A DNA stretch of 64,000 nt, from positions 23,196-87,195 of the forward strand of contig CAZNWE010000006.1 in the NCBI GenBank assembly GCA_964576715.1, written 5' to 3'. Shown here piece after piece: positions 34,583 to 42,212 of this stretch. The notes below the pieces were generated by a model. It searched no databases. It was not told where the DNA came from and was given only the letters and a program-made list of their open reading frames with translations. The translations under genes and the position numbers were made by a program. The stretch is from SLRI01 sp964576715. GTDB lineage: Bacteria; Pseudomonadota; Alphaproteobacteria; Geminicoccales; Geminicoccaceae. Position 1 is the stretch's first letter. Each line of letters starts with the position of its first letter.

Positions 34583-35497
34583 ATGCTGGTCGTTCTGGGC
34601 TCGGTCAACGCCGACCTCTTGTTCAAGGTGGCAAAGCTGCCGGCACCGGGCGAGACCGTGCTCTGCCCCGGCTACACCATGGCGCCGGGCGGCAAGGGCG
34701 CGAACCAGGCCGCGGCCGCCGCCAAGGCCGGTGCGGCGACCCGCTTCATCGGTCATCTCGGCGACGACGCCTACGGCCCCATCGTCCGCGGCCTGCTGCT
34801 CGATGCCGGTATCGACTGCCGCGATCTCGCCGTCTCCGGGAAGCCGACGGCGATTGCGGTGATCGGGGTCGACGAGGCCGGCGAGAACGCGATCATCGTG
34901 GCCTCCGGTGCCAATCTCGACACCGCCGCCGACCAGGTGGCCGACGACCTGCTCGGGCCCGGCGCGACGGTGCTCTGCCAGAACGAGATCCGGATGCGCG
35001 AGACCGCCGCGATCCTGCGCCGCGGCAAGGCCGCCGGCGCCCGGACGATCCTCAACCTGGCACCGGCCGGCCCGCTGACGCCCGAGGTCCTGGACACGCT
35101 CGACGTGCTCGTCGTCAACGAGATCGAGGCGCGGATGGCGGCCGGCACGGACGCCGGCGAGTCCATCGATCTCGCCCGCCGGCTCGCCGCCGCGCATCGG
35201 CTGACCTGCGTCGTCACCCTCGGGGCCGAAGGTGCTGTCGCGGTCGGTCCCGAGGGCGCCTGGCGGGTGGCCAGCCTCGAGCTGCAGCCGGTGGACACCA
35301 CCGGTGCCGGGGACGCCTTCGTCGGCGTGCTCGCCGCCGCGCTCGATGCCGGCCGGTCGATTGCCGAGGCGCTGCACCGGGCGAGCATCGGCGCCGGCCT
35401 CGCCTGTCTCGCCGTGGGCGCGCAATCGGCGCAGGCGCAAGCCGCCGAGATCGAGGCTCGTCTGGGCGAACTGCCAGCGCCGCGGTCGCTCGATTGA
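34583..35497 (+). CDS. rbsK: ribokinase (PfkB family)
   Basis: A 304-residue sugar kinase: LVVLGSVNADLLFKVAKLPA, GYTMAPGGKGANQAAAAAKA (PfkB signature 1), FIGHLGDDAYGPIVRGLLLD, and LQPVDTTGAGDAFVGVLAAA (signature 2 with catalytic Asp in GAGD). It phosphorylates ribose at O5 in the cytoplasm. GGGGAGG sits before the ATG. No ribose transporter is nearby. Its TGA stop is part of the TGATCC box of the downstream operon's presumed promoter, so that operon starts exactly at the end of rbsK. Confidence 0.9.
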   Translation: MLVVLGSVNADLLFKVAKLPAPGETVLCPGYTMAPGGKGANQAAAAAKAGAATRFIGHLGDDAYGPIVRGLLLDAGIDCRDLAVSGKPTAIAVIGVDEAGENAIIVASGANLDTAADQVADDLLGPGATVLCQNEIRMRETAAILRRGKAAGARTILNLAPAGPLTPEVLDTLDVLVVNEIEARMAAGTDAGESIDLARRLAAAHRLTCVVTLGAEGAVAVGPEGAWRVASLELQPVDTTGAGDAFVGVLAAALDAGRSIAEALHRASIGAGLACLAVGAQSAQAQAAEIEARLGELPAPRSLD

Positions 35498-35522
35498 TCC
35501 TCTACCGGCCCGCCTGCGTAGC
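35495..35522 (+). promoter_or_regulatory. candidate ECF sigma (RpoE-ChrR type) promoter of the photolyase operon
   Basis: TGATCC (35495-35500), 18 bp spacer, TAGC (35519-35522). The predicted start of transcription near 35530 is directly before the GGAGGGG ribosome site of the DUF6134 gene. The same box and spacing recur at 44571-44598 before the opposing lipid operon. It resembles the TGATCC / TAAGA-type promoters known for the RpoE-ChrR singlet-oxygen regulon of Rhodobacter sphaeroides (from memory). Confidence 0.6.
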
Positions 35523-35547
35523 TGAGGTGGGCAACGGAGGGGATGGG

Positions 35548-36255
35548 ATGCTGCGCCGACGGCAGGTGTTGACGCGTGGACTGGGAATGGTGGCCGGGAT
35601 GGCGATGGTTGGAACGAAGAGTGCTGGCGCGGCGGCGGCCAGCGGCGATCTGCGCTTCGAGGTGATGCGCAATGGCAGCGAGATCGGCTACCACGTCCTC
35701 ACCTTCCGGCAGCAGGGCGAGCGGCTGAGCGTCGATATCGACATCGATCTCAGGGTCCGCTTCGCCTTCATCACCGCTTACCGCTACGAGCATCGCAATC
35801 ACGAGGAGTGGGAGGATGGTCGCCTCTTCAGCTTCAAGAGCCGGACCAACGACAACGGCACCAGGCACCGCGTCGAGACCCGGCGCGATGGCGGGCAACT
35901 GGTTATCGTCGGCAGTGCCGGCCGCCTGACGGCACCACCCGACTTGCTGCCGACCACCTATTGGCATCGTAACTTCATGGACCGCGACCGTTGGATCGAC
36001 ACCCAAAACGGGCGGATCGTCGAGAGTGCCGTAACTCCCGAGGGTACGGAGCGGATCGAATCGGCGGGGCGAAGGGTCGAGGCCAAGCGCTACAAGGTGC
36101 GGGGCGATCTCGATGTCGACCTCTGGTACCATGACGAGCGCTGGGTGAAGCTCGGCTTCGATGCTTCCGACGGCTCGCGGATCGAGTACCGCCTGACCGA
36201 CGCCCGGGCCTACGATTTCCTCTCGTTTCGGCCGGGCGAGCCGACCAGCGCTTGA
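35548..36255 (+). CDS. DUF6134-type exported protein with a Tat signal
   Basis: About 235 residues. The N-terminus MLRRRQVLTRGLGMVAGMAM has a twin-arginine motif (RRQVL) and hydrophobic stretch ending in AGAAAA, so export by the Tat system is likely. The mature part is beta-rich: FEVMRNGSEIGYHVLTFRQQ, FITAYRYEHRNHEEWEDGRL and LPTTYWHRNFMDRDRWIDTQ, which I recognise as the DUF6134 family of unknown function. It is the first gene of the operon with the photolyase; the last codon overlaps the photolyase TTG start. A start at ATG 35543 is out of frame; ATG 35548 fits GGAGGGG upstream. Confidence 0.75.
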   Translation: MLRRRQVLTRGLGMVAGMAMVGTKSAGAAAASGDLRFEVMRNGSEIGYHVLTFRQQGERLSVDIDIDLRVRFAFITAYRYEHRNHEEWEDGRLFSFKSRTNDNGTRHRVETRRDGGQLVIVGSAGRLTAPPDLLPTTYWHRNFMDRDRWIDTQNGRIVESAVTPEGTERIESAGRRVEAKRYKVRGDLDVDLWYHDERWVKLGFDASDGSRIEYRLTDARAYDFLSFRPGEPTSA

Positions 36256-37805
36256 CCGGCTCACTGCGCTTCCTCTTCGCCGATCAGCTCAGCCACGAGC
36301 TGAGCGCGCTCGCCGACCTCGCGCCGGCAGAGGATACCGTGCTCATGGCCGAGGTCGCGGCCGAGACCGAGTACGTGCCGCATCACCCGAAGAAGATCGC
36401 TTTTCTCTTCAGTGCGATGCGCCATTTCGCGGCAGAGCTCGCGGCCAAGGGCGTCACCGTCCGTTATGTCAGGCTCGACGATCCGGCCAATCGCGGCAGC
36501 TTCCGCGGCGAAGTCGAACGTGCGCTCGCCGATCTCGCGCCGGCGCGGATCATCGTCACCGAACCCGGCGAGTACCGGGTGCTCGACGACATCCACGGCT
36601 GGCAGCAAGCGTTCGACGTGCCGGTCGAGATCCGTGCCGACGATCGCTTCCTTTGTTCGCTCGACGATTTCGCCCGCTGGGCCGAAGGCCGCAAGCAGCT
36701 GCGCATGGAGCTGTTCTATCGGGTGATGCGGGAACGCACGGGCTGGCTGATGGACGAGAACGGCGAGCCCTTGGGCGGGCAATGGAACTACGATGCCGAG
36801 AACCGCAAGCCGGCCAAGCACGAAACCGACTTCCCGCGGCCGCTGCGGTTCGCGCCGGATGCTACGACCGAAGAGGTGCTCGACCTCGTGCGCCGCCGCT
36901 TCGGCAACCGGTTCGGTGATCTCGAGCCCTTCTGGTTCGCCGTCAGCCGCAGCGACGCGCGCCGCGCCCTGGCGCATTTCATCCGCACCGCGCTTGCCGA
37001 TTTCGGCGCCTTTCAGGATGCCATGCTCGACGGCGAGGACTGGCTCTTCCACGCCGGCCTGTCGCAGTATCTCAATTGCGGGCTGTTGACCCCGCGCGAG
37101 GTCTGCGAGGCGGTGCTGGAGGCGCATCGCGCGCGCGACCTGCCGCTCAACAGCGTGGAGGGCTTCATCCGCCAGATCCTCGGCTGGCGCGAGTTCGTCC
37201 GCGGCATCTACTGGCTCAAGATGCCGGACTATGCCGGCTTGAACGGGCTCGGCAACCAACGGCATTTGCCGGCCTTCTACTGGACCGGCGAGACCGAGAT
37301 GCGCTGTCTGGCGCACAGTCTCGGCCAGACCAGGCGCGAGGCCCTGTCGCACCACATCCAGCGGCTGATGGTCACCGGCAATTTCGCATTGCTCGCCGGG
37401 GTGATCCCGCAAGAGGTTTGCGAATGGTATCTCGCCGTCTATGCGGATGCCTTCGAGTGGGTCGAGCTGCCCAACACGCTCGGCATGGTCATGCATGCCG
37501 ATGGCGGCTATCTCGGCTCGAAACCCTACGCCGCGTCCGGCAACTATATCGACAAGATGTCGAACTTTTGCGGCACTTGTCGCTACAAGGTAAAGGAAAA
37601 GCTCGGCCCCGATGCCTGCCCCTTCAACTACCTCTACTGGAATTTCATGATCGAGAACGAGGCGCAATTCCGTCGCAACCCGCGCATGGGGCCGATCCTC
37701 AAGACCCTCGATCGGATGAGCGACGAGCGCAAGGTGGCGGTCGTCCGGGATGCGAGGGCCTTTCTCGACCGCCTCGAGCCCGCCGATCCGGCGCAGTACC
37801 GATGA
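36252..37805 (+). CDS. phrB: iron-sulfur bacterial cryptochrome/(6-4) photolyase (PhrB/FeS-BCP type)
   Basis: 517 residues, starting at TTG overlapping the previous stop (TTGA). The N-terminal antenna domain begins LRFLFADQLSHELSALADLA and PHHPKKIAFLFSAMRHFA; the C-terminal helical domain has FIRQILGWREFVRGIYWLKM, GNFALLAGVIPQEVCEWYL and YAASGNYIDKMSNFCGTC. Cys352, Cys440, Cys443 and Cys456 reproduce the spacing of the [4Fe-4S] ligands of Agrobacterium PhrB (350, 438, 441, 454, from memory). PhrB repairs (6-4) photoproducts in blue light with FAD and a lumazine antenna; the lumazine synthase gene is also in this window (52506). It is the second gene of the putative photo-oxidative stress operon. 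Confidence 0.9.
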   Translation: MTGSLRFLFADQLSHELSALADLAPAEDTVLMAEVAAETEYVPHHPKKIAFLFSAMRHFAAELAAKGVTVRYVRLDDPANRGSFRGEVERALADLAPARIIVTEPGEYRVLDDIHGWQQAFDVPVEIRADDRFLCSLDDFARWAEGRKQLRMELFYRVMRERTGWLMDENGEPLGGQWNYDAENRKPAKHETDFPRPLRFAPDATTEEVLDLVRRRFGNRFGDLEPFWFAVSRSDARRALAHFIRTALADFGAFQDAMLDGEDWLFHAGLSQYLNCGLLTPREVCEAVLEAHRARDLPLNSVEGFIRQILGWREFVRGIYWLKMPDYAGLNGLGNQRHLPAFYWTGETEMRCLAHSLGQTRREALSHHIQRLMVTGNFALLAGVIPQEVCEWYLAVYADAFEWVELPNTLGMVMHADGGYLGSKPYAASGNYIDKMSNFCGTCRYKVKEKLGPDACPFNYLYWNFMIENEAQFRRNPRMGPILKTLDRMSDERKVAVVRDARAFLDRLEPADPAQYR

Positions 37806-38548
37806 GCCGGCGGGCCTGGATCATCGGCGCGAGCTACGGCATCGGCGCGGCGCTCGCCGAGCGGCTGGCCGAGGACGGCGAGGTGGTCTGGGCCAGTGCG
37901 CGAAGCGCGGACAAGCTTCAAGCGCTGGCGGACCGGCATCCGGGCCACATCCATGCCCTGCCGCTCGACGTCACCGACCAACCCGCCGTCGCCGCGGCGC
38001 TCGCGGCGATCGAGGCCGAAGGCGGGCCGCCCGATACGGTGGTACTCAATGCCGGCACCCACCAGCCGGTGGCGGCCGCGGATTTCAAGGCTGCCGATCT
38101 CCGAAAGCTGCTCGAGCTCAACGTCATGGGCGTGGCCAACAGCATCGAAGTGGTGCTGCCGGGGATGCTCGCGCGCAATGCCGGCCGGCTCGCCGTGGTC
38201 GCCTCGGTCGCCGGTTATGCCGGCCTGCCGACCAGTGCCTATTACGGCTGCAGCAAGGGCGGGCTGATCAACATGGTGGAATCGCTGGCCTTCGATCTGC
38301 GAAAGACCGGGGTCAAGCTGCAGCTCATCAACCCAGGCTTCGTTAAGACGCCCCTGACCGACAAGAACACGTTCGAGATGCCGTTTCTGGTCCCGGCCGA
38401 GGAGGCCGCCCGGGTGATCGCCAGGGGCTTGGCCAGCGATCGCTTCGAGATTGCCTTTCCGACACCTTTCGTCCTGATCCTCAAGTTCCTCCGACTGCTG
38501 CCGTACCGCCTCTACTTCCCGCTGGTCGGGCAGAGCACCGGCAAATGA
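37802..38548 (+). CDS. short-chain dehydrogenase/reductase
   Basis: A 248-residue Rossmann-fold oxidoreductase. The cofactor motif is IIGASYGIGAALAERLAEDG near residue 7, VVLNAGTHQPV is the NAG motif, and the catalytic residues are Ser in VVASVAGYAGLPTSAYYGCS and Tyr-x-x-x-Lys in YYGCSKGG. INPGFVKTPLTDKN follows. The C-terminus has a hydrophobic stretch (FVLILKFLRLLPYRLYFPLV) suggesting membrane association. It overlaps the photolyase gene and the next gene by 4 bp each. SDR genes of this kind recur in RpoE-ChrR-linked clusters. Substrate unknown; a lipid-derived aldehyde or ketone is a guess. Confidence 0.88.
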   Translation: MSRRAWIIGASYGIGAALAERLAEDGEVVWASARSADKLQALADRHPGHIHALPLDVTDQPAVAAALAAIEAEGGPPDTVVLNAGTHQPVAAADFKAADLRKLLELNVMGVANSIEVVLPGMLARNAGRLAVVASVAGYAGLPTSAYYGCSKGGLINMVESLAFDLRKTGVKLQLINPGFVKTPLTDKNTFEMPFLVPAEEAARVIARGLASDRFEIAFPTPFVLILKFLRLLPYRLYFPLVGQSTGK

Positions 38549-38985
38549 CCATCCGCGAGCGCGCCGAAGCGTACGCCCGCCATTTCGACACGCTCGGCCC
38601 GGCTAGCCGGGATCAGCTGCGCCAGCTAGTGCACCCCGACATCCACTTCACCGATCCGTTCAACGACATCCACGGCATCGACAAGCTGATGGTGGTGTTC
38701 GACCATATGTTCGAAACCACGAAAGACCCACAGTTCGTCACCGAGACGCCGATCGTCGGCGAACAAACGGCTTTTATCAAGTGGCGCTTCACCTGCACCA
38801 TCGAGCAACGCTTTTACCATCGTGAGATGACGATCGACGGGGTGACTGAAGTGCGGTTCGACGAAGCAGGACTGGTGATCGCGCATATCGACTATTGGGA
38901 CGCCGCCCGTCAGCTCTATGAGCAGCTGCCGCTACTCGGCAGCCTCCTGCGCCGGCTGCGTCGGCGCCTGGCTGCCCCGGTTTGA
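38545..38985 (+). CDS. nuclear transport factor 2-like (SnoaL-like) protein
   Basis: A 146-residue alpha+beta cone-fold protein: IRERAEAYARHFDTLGPASR, QLVHPDIHFTDPFNDIHGID and FIKWRFTCTIEQRFYHREMT, then GLVIAHIDYWDAARQLYEQL. The pattern HPDIHFTDPFN is typical for the SnoaL-like family, which includes isomerases and binding proteins. It is the last gene of the photolyase operon and overlaps the SDR gene (ATGA). Its end overlaps the convergent DUF3833 gene by 54 bp. Confidence 0.8.
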   Translation: MTIRERAEAYARHFDTLGPASRDQLRQLVHPDIHFTDPFNDIHGIDKLMVVFDHMFETTKDPQFVTETPIVGEQTAFIKWRFTCTIEQRFYHREMTIDGVTEVRFDEAGLVIAHIDYWDAARQLYEQLPLLGSLLRRLRRRLAAPV

Positions 38986-39546
38986 CGACGCGGCATCCGC
39001 CTCCGGAGCGCTGGCTTCGGCTGGCTGCCGCTGGAAGAAGATGTAGACCTCGCCGAGCTTGAACCCCCACTTCGAGACCGTCGTGCGGTTGATCATCACG
39101 TCGTCGTCCTGCAGCAGCATCCAGTCGTCGAAGGTCACCCGCCAGGTCCGGTCGCCAACCGCGAGGTCGAAGTCATAGCCCCAGCGCATGGCCTTGCCGC
39201 GCCGCTCGCCAGTTGCCGTGCCGATGATGTCGTCGGCCTCGCCCTCGTAGCGACCGTCACCCAGATGCGAAATCCGCCAGACCCGCTGGTCGATCTCGCC
39301 GTCGGCATAGACGAAATTTTCGTCGAGGACGAGCACGTCGCCGTCCATGTACCCATGGATGTCGACGACGAACTCGCGCCGCACCGTACCGAAACGGTCC
39401 TGGAAAAAACCCCACGCCTTCGTTCGTCCGAGGAAGTACTCCTCTGGCACGAACCCCGGCCCGGTACCGGCGAAATCTTCGATCTTCATGGCAGAACAAC
39501 CCGTTATGACTAACAGGGTTACGGCGAGGACGAAGCGGCGGATCAT
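38932..39546 (-). CDS. DUF3833 family lipoprotein
   Basis: About 204 residues. MIRRFVLAVTLLVITGCSAM is a good lipoprotein signal with lipobox ITGC. The mature part reads EDFAGTGPGFVPEEYFLGRT, GFFQDRFGTVRREFVVDIHG, DENFVYADGEIDQRVWRISH and GKAMRWGYDFDLAVGDRTWR, characteristic of DUF3833, whose function is unknown. It probably sits in the outer-membrane inner leaflet. It starts 4 bp after the GPH transporter gene, as the fifth and last gene of the minus-strand lipid operon, and its 3' end overlaps the opposing NTF2 gene. Confidence 0.82.
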   Translation of the reverse strand: MIRRFVLAVTLLVITGCSAMKIEDFAGTGPGFVPEEYFLGRTKAWGFFQDRFGTVRREFVVDIHGYMDGDVLVLDENFVYADGEIDQRVWRISHLGDGRYEGEADDIIGTATGERRGKAMRWGYDFDLAVGDRTWRVTFDDWMLLQDDDVMINRTTVSKWGFKLGEVYIFFQRQPAEASAPEADAASSNRGSQAPTQPAQEAAE

Positions 39547-39550
39547 CACG

Positions 39551-40894
39551 TCAGAGTGTTCCTTCAGCGGCGGCGAGCTTTTTCCGCAGCTCACCATGGC
39601 GCACAGCATCGATTTCGAAATTCCAGACGAGGCCGATCGAGGCGAGCTTCATCACCAAGGGCAACAGGGCATAGAGAATGGACAGCGCCAGCAGCGACGG
39701 CGGCTCGTTCAGCGGCGCATCGGCGACGAAGCCGACGAGTTCGAGGGCGATGAACGCGATCCCGACGGCGAGCGCGAAGGAGAGCTTGGTCGCCATGCTC
39801 CAGAGCGCGAAATAGAAGCCGGCACGCTTGTTGCCCGTCAACACGCTGTCTGCATCGACGACGTCGGCCTGCATCGCCGTCGGCAGGGCGAGATCGGCGC
39901 CGAGGCTGACGCCGCTCAACAAACAGATGAGCGCGAACCACCAGAGATCACCCGAACCGAGGAACGGCACGAAGGCGAAAACCAGACAGACCCAAAGCAT
40001 CGAGACCGACCAGGTTCGATGCTTGCCCAGCGAGGCACTGACCTTGAGCCAGAACGGGATCGCCACGAGGCCGCTGGCAAAGTAGAGCAGCAGCAACGGC
40101 CCGCCGGCATCGGGCGCGGCGATCACGTGCTGGACGAACAGCAGGAACAGCGTCGCCGGGAGCCCATTCGCCACACCGTTCAAGAGATAGGCGAAGATCA
40201 GCTGACGAAACGGCTTGTTGGCGAGCGCGGTCTGCACCCCGCGGATGAACGGCATGGCCTGAGCTTCGGCGTAGGGACGCTCCCTGATGCGGGCAAAGAG
40301 GATCAGCGTCGCGATCGGCAGGGCAATGGCCATCATCCAGAAGATCGAGGCCATCGTCGCCCGGCTACCGGGATCGGTGCCGATGATCGTCGGCAAGGCC
40401 GCCGCCACCGACACCCCGAGGATGACGAAGCACTCCCGCGCCCCGAAGATCCGCGAGCGTTCGTCATAATCGGTCGAAAGCTCCGCCCCCCAGGCGCTGT
40501 AGGCCAGGAGGATCATGGTCCAAGCCAGATAGGCCAGGCTCGCCCAAACGAAGAGATAGAGACCGCCGGCATCGTCCGGCGGCAAGAACAACCGCCAGCT
40601 GGCGAACAGCAAGAGCGGCAAGGCCGCCAGGACCCAGGGTCGCCGCCGGCCGAAGCGGGTGCTGGTGCGATCGCCCAGGGTGCCGATGACCGGATCGGTC
40701 ACCACATCGATCACCCGGGCGACCAAAAGGATGGCCCCGACCACGCCGAGATCGAGACCGAGCTCGCGCACATAGAAGGTCGGCAGGTAGACGTAAAACG
40801 GCAGGTTGAGCGCGGCGAGCGGCAGCGCCAGAAAGCCGAACGCCGTGAGGTCGATCAGGCCGAGCCGCCTATCCTTCCCGGTCTGCCCGCTCAT
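39551..40894 (-). CDS. MFS/GPH-family transporter (MFS_2, COG2211 type)
   Basis: A 447-residue protein with about twelve transmembrane helices. The motif VVTDPVIGTLGDRTSTRFGR and RRPWVLAALPLLLF is the glycoside-pentoside-hexuronide (melibiose permease-like) signature DPxxGxxxDRTxxRxGRRRP. LAYSAWGAELSTDYDERSRI follows, as in lysophospholipid transporters such as MFSD2A. A member of this family recurs in the RpoE-controlled lipid operon of Rhodobacter (from memory), so a lipid or fatty-acyl substrate seems more likely than a sugar (inference). It lies 27 bp after the CFA-like gene. Confidence 0.87.
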   Translation of the reverse strand: MSGQTGKDRRLGLIDLTAFGFLALPLAALNLPFYVYLPTFYVRELGLDLGVVGAILLVARVIDVVTDPVIGTLGDRTSTRFGRRRPWVLAALPLLLFASWRLFLPPDDAGGLYLFVWASLAYLAWTMILLAYSAWGAELSTDYDERSRIFGARECFVILGVSVAAALPTIIGTDPGSRATMASIFWMMAIALPIATLILFARIRERPYAEAQAMPFIRGVQTALANKPFRQLIFAYLLNGVANGLPATLFLLFVQHVIAAPDAGGPLLLLYFASGLVAIPFWLKVSASLGKHRTWSVSMLWVCLVFAFVPFLGSGDLWWFALICLLSGVSLGADLALPTAMQADVVDADSVLTGNKRAGFYFALWSMATKLSFALAVGIAFIALELVGFVADAPLNEPPSLLALSILYALLPLVMKLASIGLVWNFEIDAVRHGELRKKLAAAEGTL

Positions 40895-40921
40895 GCGCCG
40901 CCGTCGAGATTGGCCACGGGC

Positions 40922-42184
40922 TCAGTTCCTCTTCAGTGCCAGCTGCAGCACGTCGGTGCTACCGGTGCGGAACCCCGCCTCGCAATAACCGAGGTAATAG
41001 CGCCAGAGACGGCGGAACCGCTCGTCGTAACCGAGGCCCATCAGCCGCTCCCAGGCGCCATCGAAGCGTTCGCCCCAGATCGCGAGGGTGCGCGCATAGT
41101 CGCCGCCGAACGCGACCTTGTCGGTGATCTCGAGGCCGACCCGGCGGGTCTGCTCGGCCAGCGCCGCGTTCGACGGCAACATCCCGCCCGGAAAGATGTA
41201 TTGCTGGATGAAGTCGGCACCGCGTCGGTAGCTCTCGAAATAGGCGTCCTTGATGGTAATGATCTGCAGCCCGGCGCGGCCGCCAGGCTTGAGCACACTC
41301 CTCACCTTGGAAAAATATGTCGGCCAGTAGCGTTCGCCCACCGCCTCGAACATTTCGATCGAGGCGACCCGGTCGAACTGGCCCTGGACATCGCGGTAGT
41401 CGGCGAACTCGATCGTGACCCGATCCTGGAGCCCGGCTTCGCGCACCCGCTCGGTCGCCAGCTCGTGCTGTGCCCTGGAAATGGTGACGCTGGTGACCGC
41501 GGCACCGAACTCGCGGGCTGCAGTGATCGCGAAGCCGCCCCAGCCGCTGCCGATCTCGAGCAGGCGATGGCCGGGCTGGAGCTCGATCATCCGGCAGAGA
41601 TTGTGGTACTTGGCTCGCTGCGCGGCCTCGAGATCGGTGCCGGCGGTGCCCTGCTCGGCGCCGAACAGCGCCGCCGAGTAGGTCATCGTCGGGTCCAGCC
41701 AGGCGGCGAAGAACTCGTTGCCGAGGTCGTAGTGCGCATGGATGTTGCGGCGGCTGCCGAGCTTCGAGTTGTGCCGGAACCAGTGCTGCAGACGCGCGAC
41801 CACCCGGGCCAGGACCGGGCCGAAATAGCCGTCGCTCCAGGCATCGTAATTGCGATCGAGCAGCTCGAGGAGGTTGGCGAGATGGGGCGTCTCCCACTCG
41901 CCGGCGATGTAGCTTTCGGCGAAGCCGACACTGCCGTGCTTGAGATAGCGATCGACCACCCGGCCATCGCGGACGTGCAACGCCGCCCGTGGGCCGACCG
42001 CGTCGCCGTGGATCGTCTCACTGCTGCCGTCGGGCAGGGTCAGCTCGAGCGTGCCGTGCTTGAGCCGCCGGAATAGCCGAAGGATGGTGTCGCTTCGCAT
42101 CCGATCGGCGGTGCCGACGGTCTTTGGCGTGGCGGCGGTGTCGATGGCGGGGGTCTGTCGTGTGCCCATTGTTCTGTTCATCAA
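40922..42184 (-). CDS. CFA-like SAM-dependent fatty acyl methylase (UfaM/UfaA1-like)
   Basis: A 420-residue member of the cyclopropane-fatty-acyl-phospholipid synthase family: HAHYDLGNEFFAAWLDPTMT, the SAM-binding LLEIGSGWGGFAITAA near 208-223, TSVTISRAQHELATER, IEMFEAVGERYWPTYF and QQYIFPGGMLPSNAALAEQ. Aligned by eye with E. coli Cfa, Glu239 (E280) and Tyr317 (Y363) of the bicarbonate site are kept, but Cys139 is Ala171 and His266 is Gln307. Enzymes without this site, such as UfaA1 and, I believe, UfaM, methylate the double bond without closing a cyclopropane ring. So it probably makes a methyl- or methylene-branched acyl chain on phospholipids. Third gene of the five-gene operon. Confidence 0.88.
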   Translation of the reverse strand: MMNRTMGTRQTPAIDTAATPKTVGTADRMRSDTILRLFRRLKHGTLELTLPDGSSETIHGDAVGPRAALHVRDGRVVDRYLKHGSVGFAESYIAGEWETPHLANLLELLDRNYDAWSDGYFGPVLARVVARLQHWFRHNSKLGSRRNIHAHYDLGNEFFAAWLDPTMTYSAALFGAEQGTAGTDLEAAQRAKYHNLCRMIELQPGHRLLEIGSGWGGFAITAAREFGAAVTSVTISRAQHELATERVREAGLQDRVTIEFADYRDVQGQFDRVASIEMFEAVGERYWPTYFSKVRSVLKPGGRAGLQIITIKDAYFESYRRGADFIQQYIFPGGMLPSNAALAEQTRRVGLEITDKVAFGGDYARTLAIWGERFDGAWERLMGLGYDERFRRLWRYYLGYCEAGFRTGSTDVLQLALKRN

Positions 42185-42212
42185 TCCTGACGCAGCTTGC
42201 AGACCGAATTGA

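Noticed and set aside
32306..35440. A frame of over 1,000 codons antisense to the CHASE2 protein and ribokinase genes
   Set aside because: No recognisable domain and a composition typical of the complementary strand of GC-rich coding DNA; the plus-strand genes have full catalytic motifs.
40922..42184. Plain cyclopropane-fatty-acid synthase (cfa) symbol
   Set aside because: Two of the bicarbonate-site residues differ and the operon context points to another product, so no symbol was given.
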